NCBI GenBank assembly: GCA_002863125.1
Contig: PKEB01000019.1
Location: 62,001 to 126,000, forward strand
DNA length: 64,000 bases
From: Flavobacteriales bacterium
GTDB taxonomy: Bacteria > Bacteroidota > Bacteroidia > Flavobacteriales_D > Sanyastnellaceae
Direction: 5' to 3'
The position numbers were made by a program, and so were the translations under genes. Positions 26,723-39,200 of this stretch are shown piece after piece. The notes beneath the pieces were generated by a model. The model was given only the letters and a program-made list of their open reading frames with translations, did not search any database and was not told the origin of the DNA. Positions within the stretch are counted from its first letter, which is position 1; every line of letters begins with the position of its first letter.

Positions 26723-29602
26723 ATGGAAACCCGGGAACAAATGGTGGTGTGGACGGATGTGTGGACAGATCCCACATTGGTCTTCAGTGAAGCAGGCGAG
26801 TTACTGCACACCAACGCTGCTGCGCTTCGGGTTTTTTCGGATTCAGAACGGGAAGAGGCTGTAGGCGTTTGGAACCACATTCAGGCACACCCCGAACACC
26901 ATCCATTCCCCTGGTCCAATGCGGCAGGATCAACTGCTTACACTGTTCACCCGGGGCAGGTTGACGGATGTTATTTCGCCGTGTTCAAAGATGCCCGTGA
27001 GCACGGTGAGTTGGTGGCAGCATTGAACCATAATAAATTGCTTTACAGCGGTTTAGCTAATGGTACAATCGAAGGTTTGGCTTTGGTAAACAAGGGTAAA
27101 GTCATCGATTCAAACCCGCAACTGTGGCGTGTAATTGGTATTTCCAATGCAGTTGAACTAGCAGAAATCGACCTTGAAAATCTGCTTGGGGTGCGCAATT
27201 GGAAGCGATTAGCGGTTCGCTTGGGTGAGGTGATTGAATTTGAATTTGTCAACCTGTTGGGTCAGCAGTTGGTGGTGGAAGGAAGGATGAGCCAAGTGGG
27301 ACAAGACAGCGAGAGTTTTGCGTTGGCGCTGTTGGATATCACTGAGAAACGGAAAATTTCACAAGACCTTCTCCAAACCAAGGAACGCTTCCGTTTGCTC
27401 GTGGAGACCAATCCCTTCGGGTTGTTTTTGGTGGTGCAAGGCAACATCCGTTATGCCAACCAAGCAGGTTTGGAAATCATCGCCATTCAAGATGAGGAGG
27501 AAGTGTACAACCAGCGGCTCACGAATTTTTTCGAAGACGGCGACCAAGTGCGGATTACGGAGGACATGGACCGCATCTTATCGGGTGAGAAGACGACTTA
27601 CCTGGAGGTATCCATTTTGCAGGCCAATGGCAAGGCGAGGGAAGTTGGTGTTCAGATGGTCTTGAGCTTCTTTGATAACCAACCAGCGGTGCAGGTAACA
27701 GTCAATGACTTGTCCACGCGCATGCAGTTGGTGCGGGAGCAGATGCGGCGATCCTCGGCAGAGGAGGCCAACACCTTACTCAAGGAGGAAATCAATCAAC
27801 ACCGCCAAACGCAGAAACAGTTGATGCTGGCTGAACGTTTCAACCGCTCCATCATCGAAAGCTCCATCGATATGATCATGGCGTTCGATGCGGAGGGGAA
27901 CATCATTCAGTTCAACCACGCAGCATCCGTGGAATTTGGAATGACAGCGGAGGATGCGATGCAACTGAAAGGGCACGACTTCCTCGAGGATCCGGCAGAT
28001 TTTGAAATCATCCTAAAGGATCTGCGCAAGCAGCGGTATTACGCCGGTGAAGTTGCGGGACGTAGGGCAAGCGAAGAGGTGTTCCAGATGCTGATTTCCA
28101 TTGCGGCCTTGCAAAATGAAGATGGAGAGGAAACAGGATTTGTATTGGTGGGCCGGGACATCACGGACATTCGTTTAGCGGAGCAAGAATTGCGCCGAAG
28201 CGAGGAGCGCTACCGGGATATCCTGGACAACGCGAGCGACCTGGTTTTCTTGGTGGATGAGGAAGGGCGAATCACTTACGCCAACCCGGCGTTTTTCTCC
28301 ACATTGGGGTACGACGCCAAATCACTCAAAGCGACTAAAATCCAAGAAATTGCCTCACCCCCAGAAGGCCAGAGCATCGAGGATTGGAAGCACTGGTTGG
28401 TGGGCGATCGCAACGAACTAACCTTCAAAGGCAGGGATGGCTCGGAGCTGAGAATGCTCGGTGGGGGTTCAGTTCAAACCAACCCCAAAGGACAGCTTAT
28501 CGGCCTGCGCTGCATCTACCTGAATGTTTCGGAGGTGCGGGCCTACCAGCGTTCCGCCCTCGTGCAGTCAGCTAAGCTGGAATCGATATTCAACTCGACC
28601 CGCTACCTGCTCATGTTCACCATTGATCAGAGATTCAATGTGACCTCGGTGAACCAAAACATCGTGGAGGTGCTCAACGAACAGTTTGGCTTTGAGACCA
28701 TCGTGGGAACACCCATCCTCGAATTATTAAATGAGGTGGTCTCTGAGGAGTTTTATAAAGGCCAGTTTCAGCTGTTTGTGCGCGCTGCGCAAGGGGTGCA
28801 ACAGCAGTTTGAGTTGCCGTTGGTCAATCAGCAAGGGGAGGTGGTTTGGTACCAACTGTTCGTCAATCCGGTACAGTACGATGAAGGCACCAAGGAACTC
28901 AGCTGCATCGCCTACGACATCACCGAGCGGAAAGAGATTGACAACCAAATCCGGGAAGCCCTCAAGGAGAAGGAAATCCTGCTTCAAGAGGTACACCACC
29001 GGGTCAAAAACAACTTGCAAGTCATCTCCAGCATGTTGAAACTGCAGCGACGATTTGTGGATGATGCCAAGATGTTGGAGGTGTTGGATGAGAGCCAGAA
29101 CCGCATCTCGACGATGAGTTTCATCCACGAGAGCCTCTATAAGAATTCGGATTTCAGTTCGATTAGTTTCTCGGATTACCTCGAGCGGCTGACGCAAAAC
29201 CTGATCCACAGCTACTCCCATGTGACGACGGGGGTGGAGCTGATGACAAAGCTCGATGACGTTCACATCAATCTGAAACAGGCCATCCCGTGCGGCTTGA
29301 TCGTGAACGAGCTGGTTTCGAACTGCTTGAAGTATGCGTTTAAGGGTATGTCATCTGGTAAAATCTACCTGCGCGTCCAACGTGCGGGGGCAAATCTCGA
29401 GATTCAAGTGGCCGATAATGGGGTAGGGCTTCCAGAGGATTTTGATTTTGAAACCAACGAGAGTTTGGGTGTTTACTTGGTTCAGGCGCTCACGGACCAA
29501 CTCGACGGAAGCCTTACTGTGGATAACAAACACAGCGATAATACGTTAGAATGGACAACCGGGGCCTCATTTTTGGTTAGTTTTACACCATTGACCGACT
29601 AA
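26723..29602 (+). CDS. Multi-PAS sensor histidine kinase (HisKA_2 type)
   Basis: A 959-residue kinase without obvious transmembrane helices, so probably cytoplasmic. Several PAS units are visible in order, with characteristic ends such as ALLDITEKRK (about 210), QVTVNDLST (about 330), VLVGRDITDIR (about 485), LIGLRCIYLNVSEVR (about 600) and SCIAYDITERKEID (about 740), suggesting five or six PAS domains. The phosphoacceptor lies in LLQEVHHRVKNNLQVISSML (His near 758), the HisKA_2 signature. The ATPase domain has GLIVNELVSNCLKYAF and VADNGVGLPEDF. The partner is almost certainly the LytTR response regulator that begins 12 bases downstream. Ligands of the PAS domains are unknown. Confidence 0.92.
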   Translation: METREQMVVWTDVWTDPTLVFSEAGELLHTNAAALRVFSDSEREEAVGVWNHIQAHPEHHPFPWSNAAGSTAYTVHPGQVDGCYFAVFKDAREHGELVAALNHNKLLYSGLANGTIEGLALVNKGKVIDSNPQLWRVIGISNAVELAEIDLENLLGVRNWKRLAVRLGEVIEFEFVNLLGQQLVVEGRMSQVGQDSESFALALLDITEKRKISQDLLQTKERFRLLVETNPFGLFLVVQGNIRYANQAGLEIIAIQDEEEVYNQRLTNFFEDGDQVRITEDMDRILSGEKTTYLEVSILQANGKAREVGVQMVLSFFDNQPAVQVTVNDLSTRMQLVREQMRRSSAEEANTLLKEEINQHRQTQKQLMLAERFNRSIIESSIDMIMAFDAEGNIIQFNHAASVEFGMTAEDAMQLKGHDFLEDPADFEIILKDLRKQRYYAGEVAGRRASEEVFQMLISIAALQNEDGEETGFVLVGRDITDIRLAEQELRRSEERYRDILDNASDLVFLVDEEGRITYANPAFFSTLGYDAKSLKATKIQEIASPPEGQSIEDWKHWLVGDRNELTFKGRDGSELRMLGGGSVQTNPKGQLIGLRCIYLNVSEVRAYQRSALVQSAKLESIFNSTRYLLMFTIDQRFNVTSVNQNIVEVLNEQFGFETIVGTPILELLNEVVSEEFYKGQFQLFVRAAQGVQQQFELPLVNQQGEVVWYQLFVNPVQYDEGTKELSCIAYDITERKEIDNQIREALKEKEILLQEVHHRVKNNLQVISSMLKLQRRFVDDAKMLEVLDESQNRISTMSFIHESLYKNSDFSSISFSDYLERLTQNLIHSYSHVTTGVELMTKLDDVHINLKQAIPCGLIVNELVSNCLKYAFKGMSSGKIYLRVQRAGANLEIQVADNGVGLPEDFDFETNESLGVYLVQALTDQLDGSLTVDNKHSDNTLEWTTGASFLVSFTPLTD

Positions 29603-29614
29603 GATTCACTTGAC

Positions 29615-30364
29615 ATGCCAATCAACATTCTCGTAACCGAAGACGAAAGCATCGTTCGCAAAGACATCGAACGCTGCCTCGGCAACCTGGGCTACAACGT
29701 TGTAGCTTCTGCTGACAATGGCGAAGACGCCATCAACATGGCCATGAAGCACAAGCCGGATTTGGCGTTGATGGACATCATGATCAAAGGCGACATGAAT
29801 GGCATCGCTGCAGCAGAAGAAATCAAGCGCAACATGGACATTCCGGTGGTTTTCTTGACGGCGTACGCCGATGAAAGCACGCTGAACGAAGCCAAAATGG
29901 CCGAGCCCCATGGTTACATCTTGAAGCCGTTCAAGGACGTGGACATCCAGACCGCCATCGAAATGGCGCTGCACAAGCACGGCAAGGAACAAGAGGTTCG
30001 CCAGGAAACGGAGTTTTTGAGAAGCTTGGCCGAACACAAGGAGGACACGAACATCATCTTCGTGAAGAACCGTAGCCGCCTCATCCGTGTCAAAAACGAC
30101 GACCTGTTGTTTGTTGAGGCCCTTAAAGATTATGTAGTGGTGCACACCACAACGGAGAGCTACACCATCCACTCCACCATGAAGGACGTGGAAGCGAAGT
30201 TGAGCGGCTCTGACTTCATGCGCGTACACCGAAGTTACATCGTCAACATCGAAGCGATCGAAAGCATCAAGTACTCGATGATCACGATTCGCGGCATGGA
30301 GAAGGAAATCCCTGTGGGCGGAAGCTACAAGGACGCGTTGGCACAGCGCATCAATTTACTTTAA
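29615..30364 (+). CDS. Response regulator with LytTR DNA-binding domain
   Basis: A 249-residue transcription factor. The receiver domain (1-120) has the acidic pair at residues 10-11, the phospho-acceptor Asp 54 in DLALMDIMIKG, the Thr/Ala switch region VVFLTAYADES and the Lys in YILKPFKD. A LytTR domain fills residues about 148-248, with NRSRLIRVKNDDLLFVEALK, FMRVHRSYIVN and a C-terminal VGGSYKDAL. It is the likely target of the multi-PAS kinase upstream (12-base gap) and closes the operon, with a strong terminator 24 bases after the stop. LytTR regulators bind direct repeats upstream of target genes; targets cannot be read from this window. Confidence 0.94.
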   Translation: MPINILVTEDESIVRKDIERCLGNLGYNVVASADNGEDAINMAMKHKPDLALMDIMIKGDMNGIAAAEEIKRNMDIPVVFLTAYADESTLNEAKMAEPHGYILKPFKDVDIQTAIEMALHKHGKEQEVRQETEFLRSLAEHKEDTNIIFVKNRSRLIRVKNDDLLFVEALKDYVVVHTTTESYTIHSTMKDVEAKLSGSDFMRVHRSYIVNIEAIESIKYSMITIRGMEKEIPVGGSYKDALAQRINLL

Positions 30365-30387
30365 CCGACTCAGAACAGATCAAAAGA

Positions 30388-30417
30388 AACAGCGCCCACT
30401 TCGAGGCGCTGTTTTTT
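30388..30417 (+). terminator. Rho-independent terminator after the LytTR regulator
   Basis: A 7-bp perfect stem CAGCGCC (30390-30396) pairs with GGCGCTG (30405-30411), with an 8-base loop, and is followed by a run of six T. It ends the MORN-kinase-regulator operon and isolates it from katG. Confidence 0.85.
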
Positions 30418-30536
30418 GTTTTGGATACTTGTTTTTCACGCAAACTAAGTGGTCGAAGCAGCTTGATTTTGTGCCTGAATTGAGCTCGGATTTGGGGAGA
30501 ATCCATTTATTTTTGATTATTCAGAAAGGAAACTAA

Positions 30537-32759
<2,223 letters not shown>

Positions 32760-32775
32760 TCCGGCGTGCCGATAC

Positions 32776-32805
32776 GAAAAAGGGGCTGTGAGGCCCCTTT
32801 TTTAT
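32776..32805 (+). terminator. Rho-independent terminator after katG
   Basis: The stem AAAGGGGC (32779-32786) pairs with GCCCCTTT (32793-32800), with a 6-base loop, continuing into a T run. It lies 17 bases after the katG stop. Confidence 0.87.
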
Positions 32806-32827
32806 TGGGAGGAACCGTGAACGAATC

Positions 32828-33163
32828 CATACAGATCCACCGACGGATGGAACACTGGACCACCACCAAGTTCACAAAATAGGCACTATGGCTTGGTCCC
32901 TGACGGGGGTGTTATTCACGCGCGACTCACTCCAAACCGAGCGCATTCAAGAGACCATGAACCGGTTGGTGGAGGAATACAATACCCCTGTGGAGGTGCT
33001 TCTATTGGCATGGTTGATGCGCCACCCGGTTGGAATTGTTCCGGTCGTGGGGACGACGCGTTGCGAGCGTTATGCTACGCTGGCGAAAGCCAAGGACCTT
33101 TCCCTTTCGGACGAGGATTGGTTTGCGTTGACAGAAGCCAGCTGGGGGCACAAAGTGCCGTGA
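32828..33163 (+). pseudogene. Remnant of an aldo/keto reductase gene (C-terminal third)
   Basis: The frame from 32828 reads TDGTLDHHQVHKIGTMAWSL, then VEVLLLAWLMRHPVGIVPVV, GTTRCERYATLAKAKDLSLS and ALTEASWGHKVP. This is the C-terminal third of an aldo/keto reductase of the YdhF type, where the intact family has DGTLDxCQxxxIxPMAWSPLGGG before the NADPH-binding segment. The N-terminal two thirds, with the catalytic Asp-Tyr-Lys-His, are missing: upstream is only the katG terminator. Residues are also changed in the normally conserved SPLGGG loop (here SLTGV). An ATG at 32888 could give a 91-residue product, but it would not be an enzyme. The gene is thus a decaying fragment ending next to the convergent cargo gene. 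Confidence 0.75.
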
Positions 33164-34450
33164 TCAATGGTGGGCGGTAACCGTGATTTTTTGCGCGCAA
33201 TTGCCCCAACGTAAAACATATATTCCCGGCGGACAGGAATGCAGGAGCAGGGGCTGTCCGGATTGAATCCACTCCTGTCGAACTAATCGCCCATGCATGT
33301 CATAAACCTGTAATTCGACCAAGGCGTCGTTCTCCCCTTTGAACACTAGGGGCTGTTCAGTGGTGAGGATGGAGGGATAGAAGAAGGCATTAGCCGCTTC
33401 TACTCCGTCGACGCGCGTGGGATTGCCATTGAAGACCACGTTGTCGTAGTAATAGGCTGTCGTTCCTGATAGGTACCCGGGGTTTCCAAAATCAAAGAAG
33501 ACGGAAAGAATGGTGTAATCCAAACTGTAGTTCAACGCAGGCGTTCCCGGCACTGGCTGGGACAGATCAAACGTCAGTGTTTCCCATTCGTATGCGGTTG
33601 TCGTGTTCACCTGGGTTTCTGCACTGTTTGCCATATTCAAGTATTCCTCCGCCTTCAAGCGAACAGCGATTCCTGCAGCAGGCGAATAAACATCCACACT
33701 GATGGTGGTATAACCGGGCTCAAAAGCTATGGGCTCAGCCAGCCCCAGCGGGGTGCTAACCGTTGTTCCCGAGTAGTCTAAAGCGAGCCAGTGCTTGGTC
33801 ACCTTGGTCACCTTGTTGGTTTCGTCAACTGGGTCGACGGCGGATTCCGAGAAATTACCCGCAAAAGAGGTGGTTTGGTAGTGTACGGCCCCATCTTCAT
33901 GGGTGATCGGCAGGCTGACCTGAAGGAGGTCGCCCGCACCATCGAACAGCTCTACATCATCGAAGTAGAAGGTGGACAAGCCGCTTCCATCGCCGTACAA
34001 TCCAAAGTCCAGCATGAAGGCGATTTGGTTGAAGGTGCCGCTGGGTACACCTGTAAAGTCCCACTCCAAGGTTTCCCAGTCGTTCGCCAACGTTGTTATA
34101 GCATCAAGCTCTGTAACGCCCAGCCCTTCCAGTTTGAGCTTGACAACCGTTCCCACCATGGGCGAGTGGATTTTTAATCGGAACGCTCCAATCACCGACA
34201 AATCTAGGTATTGAGGCAGTGTGACAATAGAACCAGCCCAAATTTCTCCGCCCGAGCTGCGTACCATTTTCGCCACATAATCCGAGGGGTTGTTGTCGTT
34301 GATGTTGGGGTTCTCCACCACGGTGGTCTCGGCCATCTCGAAATCGACAAATTCAGGAGTTGATTCAGGAGTCTCAAAATCAAAAGGCAGGTCGATTTGT
34401 CCAAAAGAAGTGGTGGACGCGAGCAGTAAGAAAATCCAAAAGTATCGCAT
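33164..34450 (-). CDS. Secreted beta-sandwich (carbohydrate-binding-like) T9SS cargo
   Basis: A 428-residue protein. The ATG at 34450 opens a signal peptide (MRYFWIFLLLASTTSFGQ); the open frame upstream of it is the tail of a broken YdeI-like gene. Two similar jelly-roll modules occupy about residues 20-200 and 200-360. Each ends in a Asp-containing strand (STFYFDDVELFDG; AYYYDNVVFNG) and contains a DWETLEWDF or EWETLTFDL strand, a pattern typical of carbohydrate-binding modules. A degenerate type A T9SS sorting domain follows (AFFYPSILTTEQPLVFK, LQVYDMHGRLVRQ, PPGIYVLRW). It lies downstream of and in the same orientation as a GH30 gene, which supports a role in glycan binding at the surface. 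Confidence 0.75.
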   Translation of the reverse strand: MRYFWIFLLLASTTSFGQIDLPFDFETPESTPEFVDFEMAETTVVENPNINDNNPSDYVAKMVRSSGGEIWAGSIVTLPQYLDLSVIGAFRLKIHSPMVGTVVKLKLEGLGVTELDAITTLANDWETLEWDFTGVPSGTFNQIAFMLDFGLYGDGSGLSTFYFDDVELFDGAGDLLQVSLPITHEDGAVHYQTTSFAGNFSESAVDPVDETNKVTKVTKHWLALDYSGTTVSTPLGLAEPIAFEPGYTTISVDVYSPAAGIAVRLKAEEYLNMANSAETQVNTTTAYEWETLTFDLSQPVPGTPALNYSLDYTILSVFFDFGNPGYLSGTTAYYYDNVVFNGNPTRVDGVEAANAFFYPSILTTEQPLVFKGENDALVELQVYDMHGRLVRQEWIQSGQPLLLHSCPPGIYVLRWGNCAQKITVTAHH

Positions 34451-34547
34451 GGTGAGAGGGGTTTGCGGCTCACCAGGCATTGCAGGTGGGTTGTCGACGC
34501 GTTGTGCACACAAGGTACAGCACACCAATCTACCGGCCTGTTTTTTG

Positions 34548-34725
34548 CTTCGTTTCATTTGATACCGATCGTTCAACTCCGCTCCGTTGAGGATGTCTTT
34601 TTTGATTTTTCGATGCGATTACAGCGGGTCTTGGCCTGCTTGGGCTGGGTGAAGTGCATCAAATAAGCCCAACGACATCCGGATGTAAGCCGCTCAAACA
34701 CTTCGGCTACTTCAGTTGGGCGTGC
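34548..34725 (-). pseudogene. Remnant of a YdeI/OmpD-associated family gene
   Basis: On the minus strand the gap between the GH30 and cargo genes encodes VAEVFERLTSGCRWAYLMHF, then TQPKQAKTRCNRIEKS. After a one-base frame change in an A-rich run (about 34598-34610) it continues KDILNGAELNDRYQM. This pattern (F-x-x-L-x-x-G-x-x-R/W-x-Y-x-x-H/Y-F, then KQ-x-x-TR-x-x-RIEK, then ILNG) is the C-terminus of YdeI/OmpD-associated proteins, linked to bacteriocin protection in the family description. The N-terminal part is absent and stops interrupt upstream, so the gene is dead. Confidence 0.65.
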
Positions 34726-34746
34726 GGTTGTGGTGCGTTGATTGGC

Positions 34747-36204
34747 TTAATAAACCAGCGTGTGCATGGCGTGCGCTTGAATGGACGTTCGAGCCTCCTG
34801 CCCGTCCACAATCAATGTGTAATCCAACGCTTCGTCGGTTCGGTTCATGACCACTGTAACTAAGCCCCCGTCGGGGTTTTGGAACGTTGTGCTTTCGATG
34901 GTACTGCGGCTAGCTGACGTGCTCACACGCAATGCGCCAGGCTCAATAAACCGGGAGAAATGCCCGATGTAGTAGTACGTCGGCGTGAAGATGAGCGAGT
35001 CGTTTTGGGTGTCGGCGTGAATGGGGGCAAAACAGAGGTTCTGTACGTGGTTGGGCCCGCCGGTTTCGTCGAGAAGGATGTTCCAGTCGGTCCACCCCAC
35101 GGTGCCGTTGTTGAAGTCATTTATCATGGAGTTGCCGTAGCGTTCTGCGTTTGACCAACGTTCGTAATGCGCCGCATCAAACCCCTCTTGGCACCCTTCC
35201 GTGAATAAGAGCTGCTTGTCGGGGTAGGCCTCTTTGATGAGTTTGAGGTTCTCGTACCTAGGGTTGCCCCCGGTCCAAGTTTCGTACCAGTGAAAGCCGG
35301 TGCCCCAGGCGTACTTCGCGGCGTCGGGATCGTCGAAAATGGTATTGGCGCGGTGGGTGATGAGGTCGCGGTTGTGGTCCCAAACGACAATCTTCTTGTC
35401 TCCATATCCTGCAGCCTCCATAGTGGGGCCGAGGTTGTTTTTCAAGAAATCGCGCTCCTGTTCAGCGGTGTAAATGCATGATTCCCACCGCTGCGTTGCC
35501 ATGGGTTCGTTCTGGATGGTCACCCCCCAGACGGGAAGCCCTTCCGCCTCGTAAGCTTTGATGAATTTGACGAAGTAATTGGCCCACGTTTGGTAGTATT
35601 CGGGCAACAATGATCCACCGCGCAGCATGTTCTTATTGGTTTTCATGAAGGCTGGCGGGCTCCAAGGGCTCGCGTAAAACACGAAATTGTCTCCAATCAT
35701 GGATGCCGCACGCTTGATCATCGGAATGCGCTTGGCCCGATCGGGTGCGATGTCGAACGTGGTCAGCGCCGAGTCTCCCTCTTCGATGTATGTGTGGCTT
35801 ACGAGTCCGAAGTCGCAGCTGTGGATGCTCGTCCGAACAATGTTGTAGTTGATGCCTCCTTCCCCGAAGTAAGCATTCATGAATTGGGATTGCACAGGCG
35901 CGCTCAATTTTGAAAAAACCTCGGCCGAAGCGTCAGTGATGGCACCACCAATTCCAAGAAACGATTGGAATTTTTTGGTGGGATTCACGAATATCGCGAT
36001 CTCGGTTTCAAGGGGTTGGACAGCTTTCGTGAACTGCAATTTTTCGATTTCTGTTAACCGCAATGAGGTGTTTGCTGCAGTGCATACCACACGGATTCCA
36101 CTGTTAGGGAGGTTAGTGGTTAAACCATCACCTTGTGAGGCCTCTGTTACTGGGCCGCAAGTGCCTAGTGAGAGCAAAAGAGAAAAAAGAGGTACTCTAA
36201 ACAT
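34747..36204 (-). CDS. Glycoside hydrolase family 30 (glucosylceramidase/beta-1,6-glucanase-like)
   Basis: A 485-residue secreted retaining glycosidase. ATG 36204 opens a lipoprotein-like signal (MFRVPLFSLLLSLGTCG; the lipobox is imperfect because Thr precedes Cys). The catalytic (beta/alpha)8 barrel shows FLGIGGAITDASAEVF, NIVRTSIHSCDFG, FYASPWSPPAFMKTN, the acid/base Glu in VTIQNEPMATQRWESC and the nucleophile Glu in LLFTEGCQEG. A C-terminal beta domain follows (LRVSTSASRS, VTVVMNRTDEALDY). Residues match the GH30_1 subfamily, which acts on beta-glucosyl lipids or beta-1,6-glucans. Next in the same direction is the jelly-roll T9SS cargo; the two may act on one glycan. Confidence 0.92.
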   Translation of the reverse strand: MFRVPLFSLLLSLGTCGPVTEASQGDGLTTNLPNSGIRVVCTAANTSLRLTEIEKLQFTKAVQPLETEIAIFVNPTKKFQSFLGIGGAITDASAEVFSKLSAPVQSQFMNAYFGEGGINYNIVRTSIHSCDFGLVSHTYIEEGDSALTTFDIAPDRAKRIPMIKRAASMIGDNFVFYASPWSPPAFMKTNKNMLRGGSLLPEYYQTWANYFVKFIKAYEAEGLPVWGVTIQNEPMATQRWESCIYTAEQERDFLKNNLGPTMEAAGYGDKKIVVWDHNRDLITHRANTIFDDPDAAKYAWGTGFHWYETWTGGNPRYENLKLIKEAYPDKQLLFTEGCQEGFDAAHYERWSNAERYGNSMINDFNNGTVGWTDWNILLDETGGPNHVQNLCFAPIHADTQNDSLIFTPTYYYIGHFSRFIEPGALRVSTSASRSTIESTTFQNPDGGLVTVVMNRTDEALDYTLIVDGQEARTSIQAHAMHTLVY

Positions 36205-36251
36205 TTGATTGTGTTGTTCTTGGAGGGCTTCGATGTGCAATAAATGATTTG

Positions 36252-39200
36252 CTATCTGAAAAGCGATACATGGCCTTGGTGCAATTGTGAGTCCTCACCA
36301 CTTTGAAATTTTAATTTAATTTGCCAGGTGTATAAGCCATCGGGAACGAAGTATTCCTCTGATCCTGCAATTGACTGCCCAATCCAACCTTCTTCAGGGT
36401 CGGTTGATTCCCAAACTATTTCTCCCCAACGATTGAAAATTTGGACGCTGTACTCAGAGATGGCGGCCTTTCCGGTTATGGATGGTTTCCACGAGTCATT
36501 GAATCCGTCATTGTCTGGCGTGAAAGAGTTAGGGACGTAAAAATTCAGGTCATCTTCCAATAATATATTGCGGTATGAGATATCCGTGCAGCCGTATTCA
36601 TTCAGGGCGCTGAGGCTTACATAGTATTCTCCCGGGGCATTAAACAAATAGGATGGGTTGGTTAATGAGCTCGCGCTACCGATCGAAAACTGCCAATTGT
36701 AGCCATCAGCACCAATTGAATTATTGAGGAACTGAACCTCAACTGGAAACCCAAAATCTTGGGAGATTAAATAGTTGAAATCAGAAGTTGGTGAAGGAAA
36801 AATAGAAACGTCGAAGCCCAGAACAGAAGAGCAGGACAAAGCATTTTCGACAGTTAAGGTGACAGTACTTGTAATTACGTTCTCGGAATTGTTTTGGAAC
36901 AAATGTTGAGTGTTCGCCGAATTAGAGCCATTTCCGTCTCCGAAATCCCATGAGAAGAAGTCTCCATTCGAGGTTGTATTCTCGATTGTTACCAGAAGCG
37001 GGGAACAGCCTGAAACCACGTCTGGAGAGATGTTAATGGACGGACTATCATAAACAGTGTGGGTGCTAGAGGTTTCCGAAACGCAATCGGTAAAGACCGT
37101 GGTGCCCGCCAGAGTCACCTCGTATTCACCACCGCTATCATAGATGTGAATGGGGTTAGTTGCGGTAGAGGTCAAACCATCACCAAAATCCCAGAAGACA
37201 GAACTTATGCCATCAGATAGATTTATGAATTGAACGGGTTCGCCAGGGCAAGAGAACGGGGGCTCCGAATCGAAGCTGAGTTCGGCAGTTTCAATTACGG
37301 AAATTTGAATAGAGGTGGTATCAAAGGCACATCCGTTGCCAACAAATTGTTGAACCGTGAAGGATCCGGGACTTTCGAAAGTGTGTAGCGGGCTTGCGTC
37401 AGCACTTAAAAAGCCATCTCCAAAATCATAGGACACAGCGGTTGTTCCTTCCGAGAAATCTGTGAACTGTACTTCGAGGGGAGCACATCCTTGAGCGACA
37501 TCGGCGCTGAAAAACGCAGTGACATTATTTGGTAGAACCGTTATTGTTTGATTCGAGGAATCTACCCCACAATCGTTCGTTGCTAATAGGGTTAAATTGT
37601 AATAGCTTATTAGGCTATCTGTAAAAAATGTGTGGGACCCAGGCTCTTCAGAAGCTGATGTAGTTCCATCACCAAAATCCCATTGCCAACCCTCAGCATT
37701 TCCAGTGGTTAAGTTATTGATTTCAACGACAAAGGGAGAGCAAAACTCATTTAGATTCGTCGCAAAATTAGCCACTGGAACTGGGAGGGCTGTTATCGTA
37801 TCTGTGGCCAAATCTGTTCCGCAGATGTTCGTGACCTCTAAGCTGATAGGGTAGATCACAATATCGTCACCCTGCAGGAAAGTAATGGTGTCAGGAGTTT
37901 GCAGTGTTGACGTGCCCACTCCAAAATCCCACAAGAAGCTCAAATAACTTCCAGAAGAAGTGTTTGCAAACCCGACTTGGACAGGCGCACAGCCATAAGA
38001 ATCACTAATTTCTATAGCTGCAATTGGAGGGTCTATAATCTCATGTTCGGCGTAAGCCGTATCCAAGCAACCGAATTCGCTAGTTGCAATGAGGGTTAAA
38101 TCATGGAACCCGACCTCTGGGTTGAAGTATATAGGAGTAATTTCATTTGATGTTTGTCCGGCTCCGAGTTGCCATGAAAAGGAGCTAGCGTTCAAAGAAT
38201 TATTGATAATGTCGATATAGTCGTTCGAACAACCAATTGGTGCGAGAGTGAATGCTGCTTGAGGAAGCTCGTTAACAATTTGAACAATTTGAGCCGTATC
38301 TGCGCAGCCTGTTGCCGGGCTTGTAAAGGTGTAAAAGACATCAAAAATTCCGGCGCCTATCGATGGGTCAAATTCCCCGGTCATAGGATCAATAATACCC
38401 TCTCCACCCCAAGTTCCACCAGCAGGAGTAGCGGCTAATTCAATAGTAGCGGCATCGTTTGGACAAACACCGGAAACGGGATTAGCTGAGATGGCTGGTA
38501 GCCCTATAACTTCTATCTGCAGATTGTCGGAAGAGTAACAGGTTCCGGCGCCGGCTTCGAGCGTAATTGTATGAATACCTTCGCCGCTTAAGTATGGATT
38601 AAAAAGGCTGAGCTCAGGCACACCTATTCCGGGGCCACTCCAAGTAATGTTTTCAACAGGATAGAACCCTGTTAATTCTAAGAGCCCGGCATTGAGGCAG
38701 ACCGTCTGATCGGACCCAGCATCAGCGAGCTCCAATTCGTCCACGACGATGAGAATAGAATCTTGGCTCGAGCAGCCAAAAGCACTGGTGAATTGATAAA
38801 CAACATCAAAACTTCCTAATTCAAAGGGTGTGAAGACCCCATCGGGCGTTACACCCACGCCACTCCAAAAACCATTTCCTTCAGTACCCGATAGCGGACT
38901 ATATCCATCCAACACCTCTTGTATCTCTTGATTGCAGAGATCGAGGTCCTCACCTGCGTTTACCAAAGGTAGGGGATGCACGGTCACAAACAAATTATCA
39001 CTGCCATTACAACCATTGAAATCAGTTACCGTAAGGACGGCTTCAAGGGATGATTCGGTAAATAGTGTATCCAAAAACACCCCGCCGTTTCCAAACAATT
39101 CGGACGGCGACCAATGAACGTCTACGTATGGGTCGGTACCGCCAATCACCTCTCCTGTGACAAAAGCCTCTTCTCCAAAACAAATTGAAATATCTTCTCC

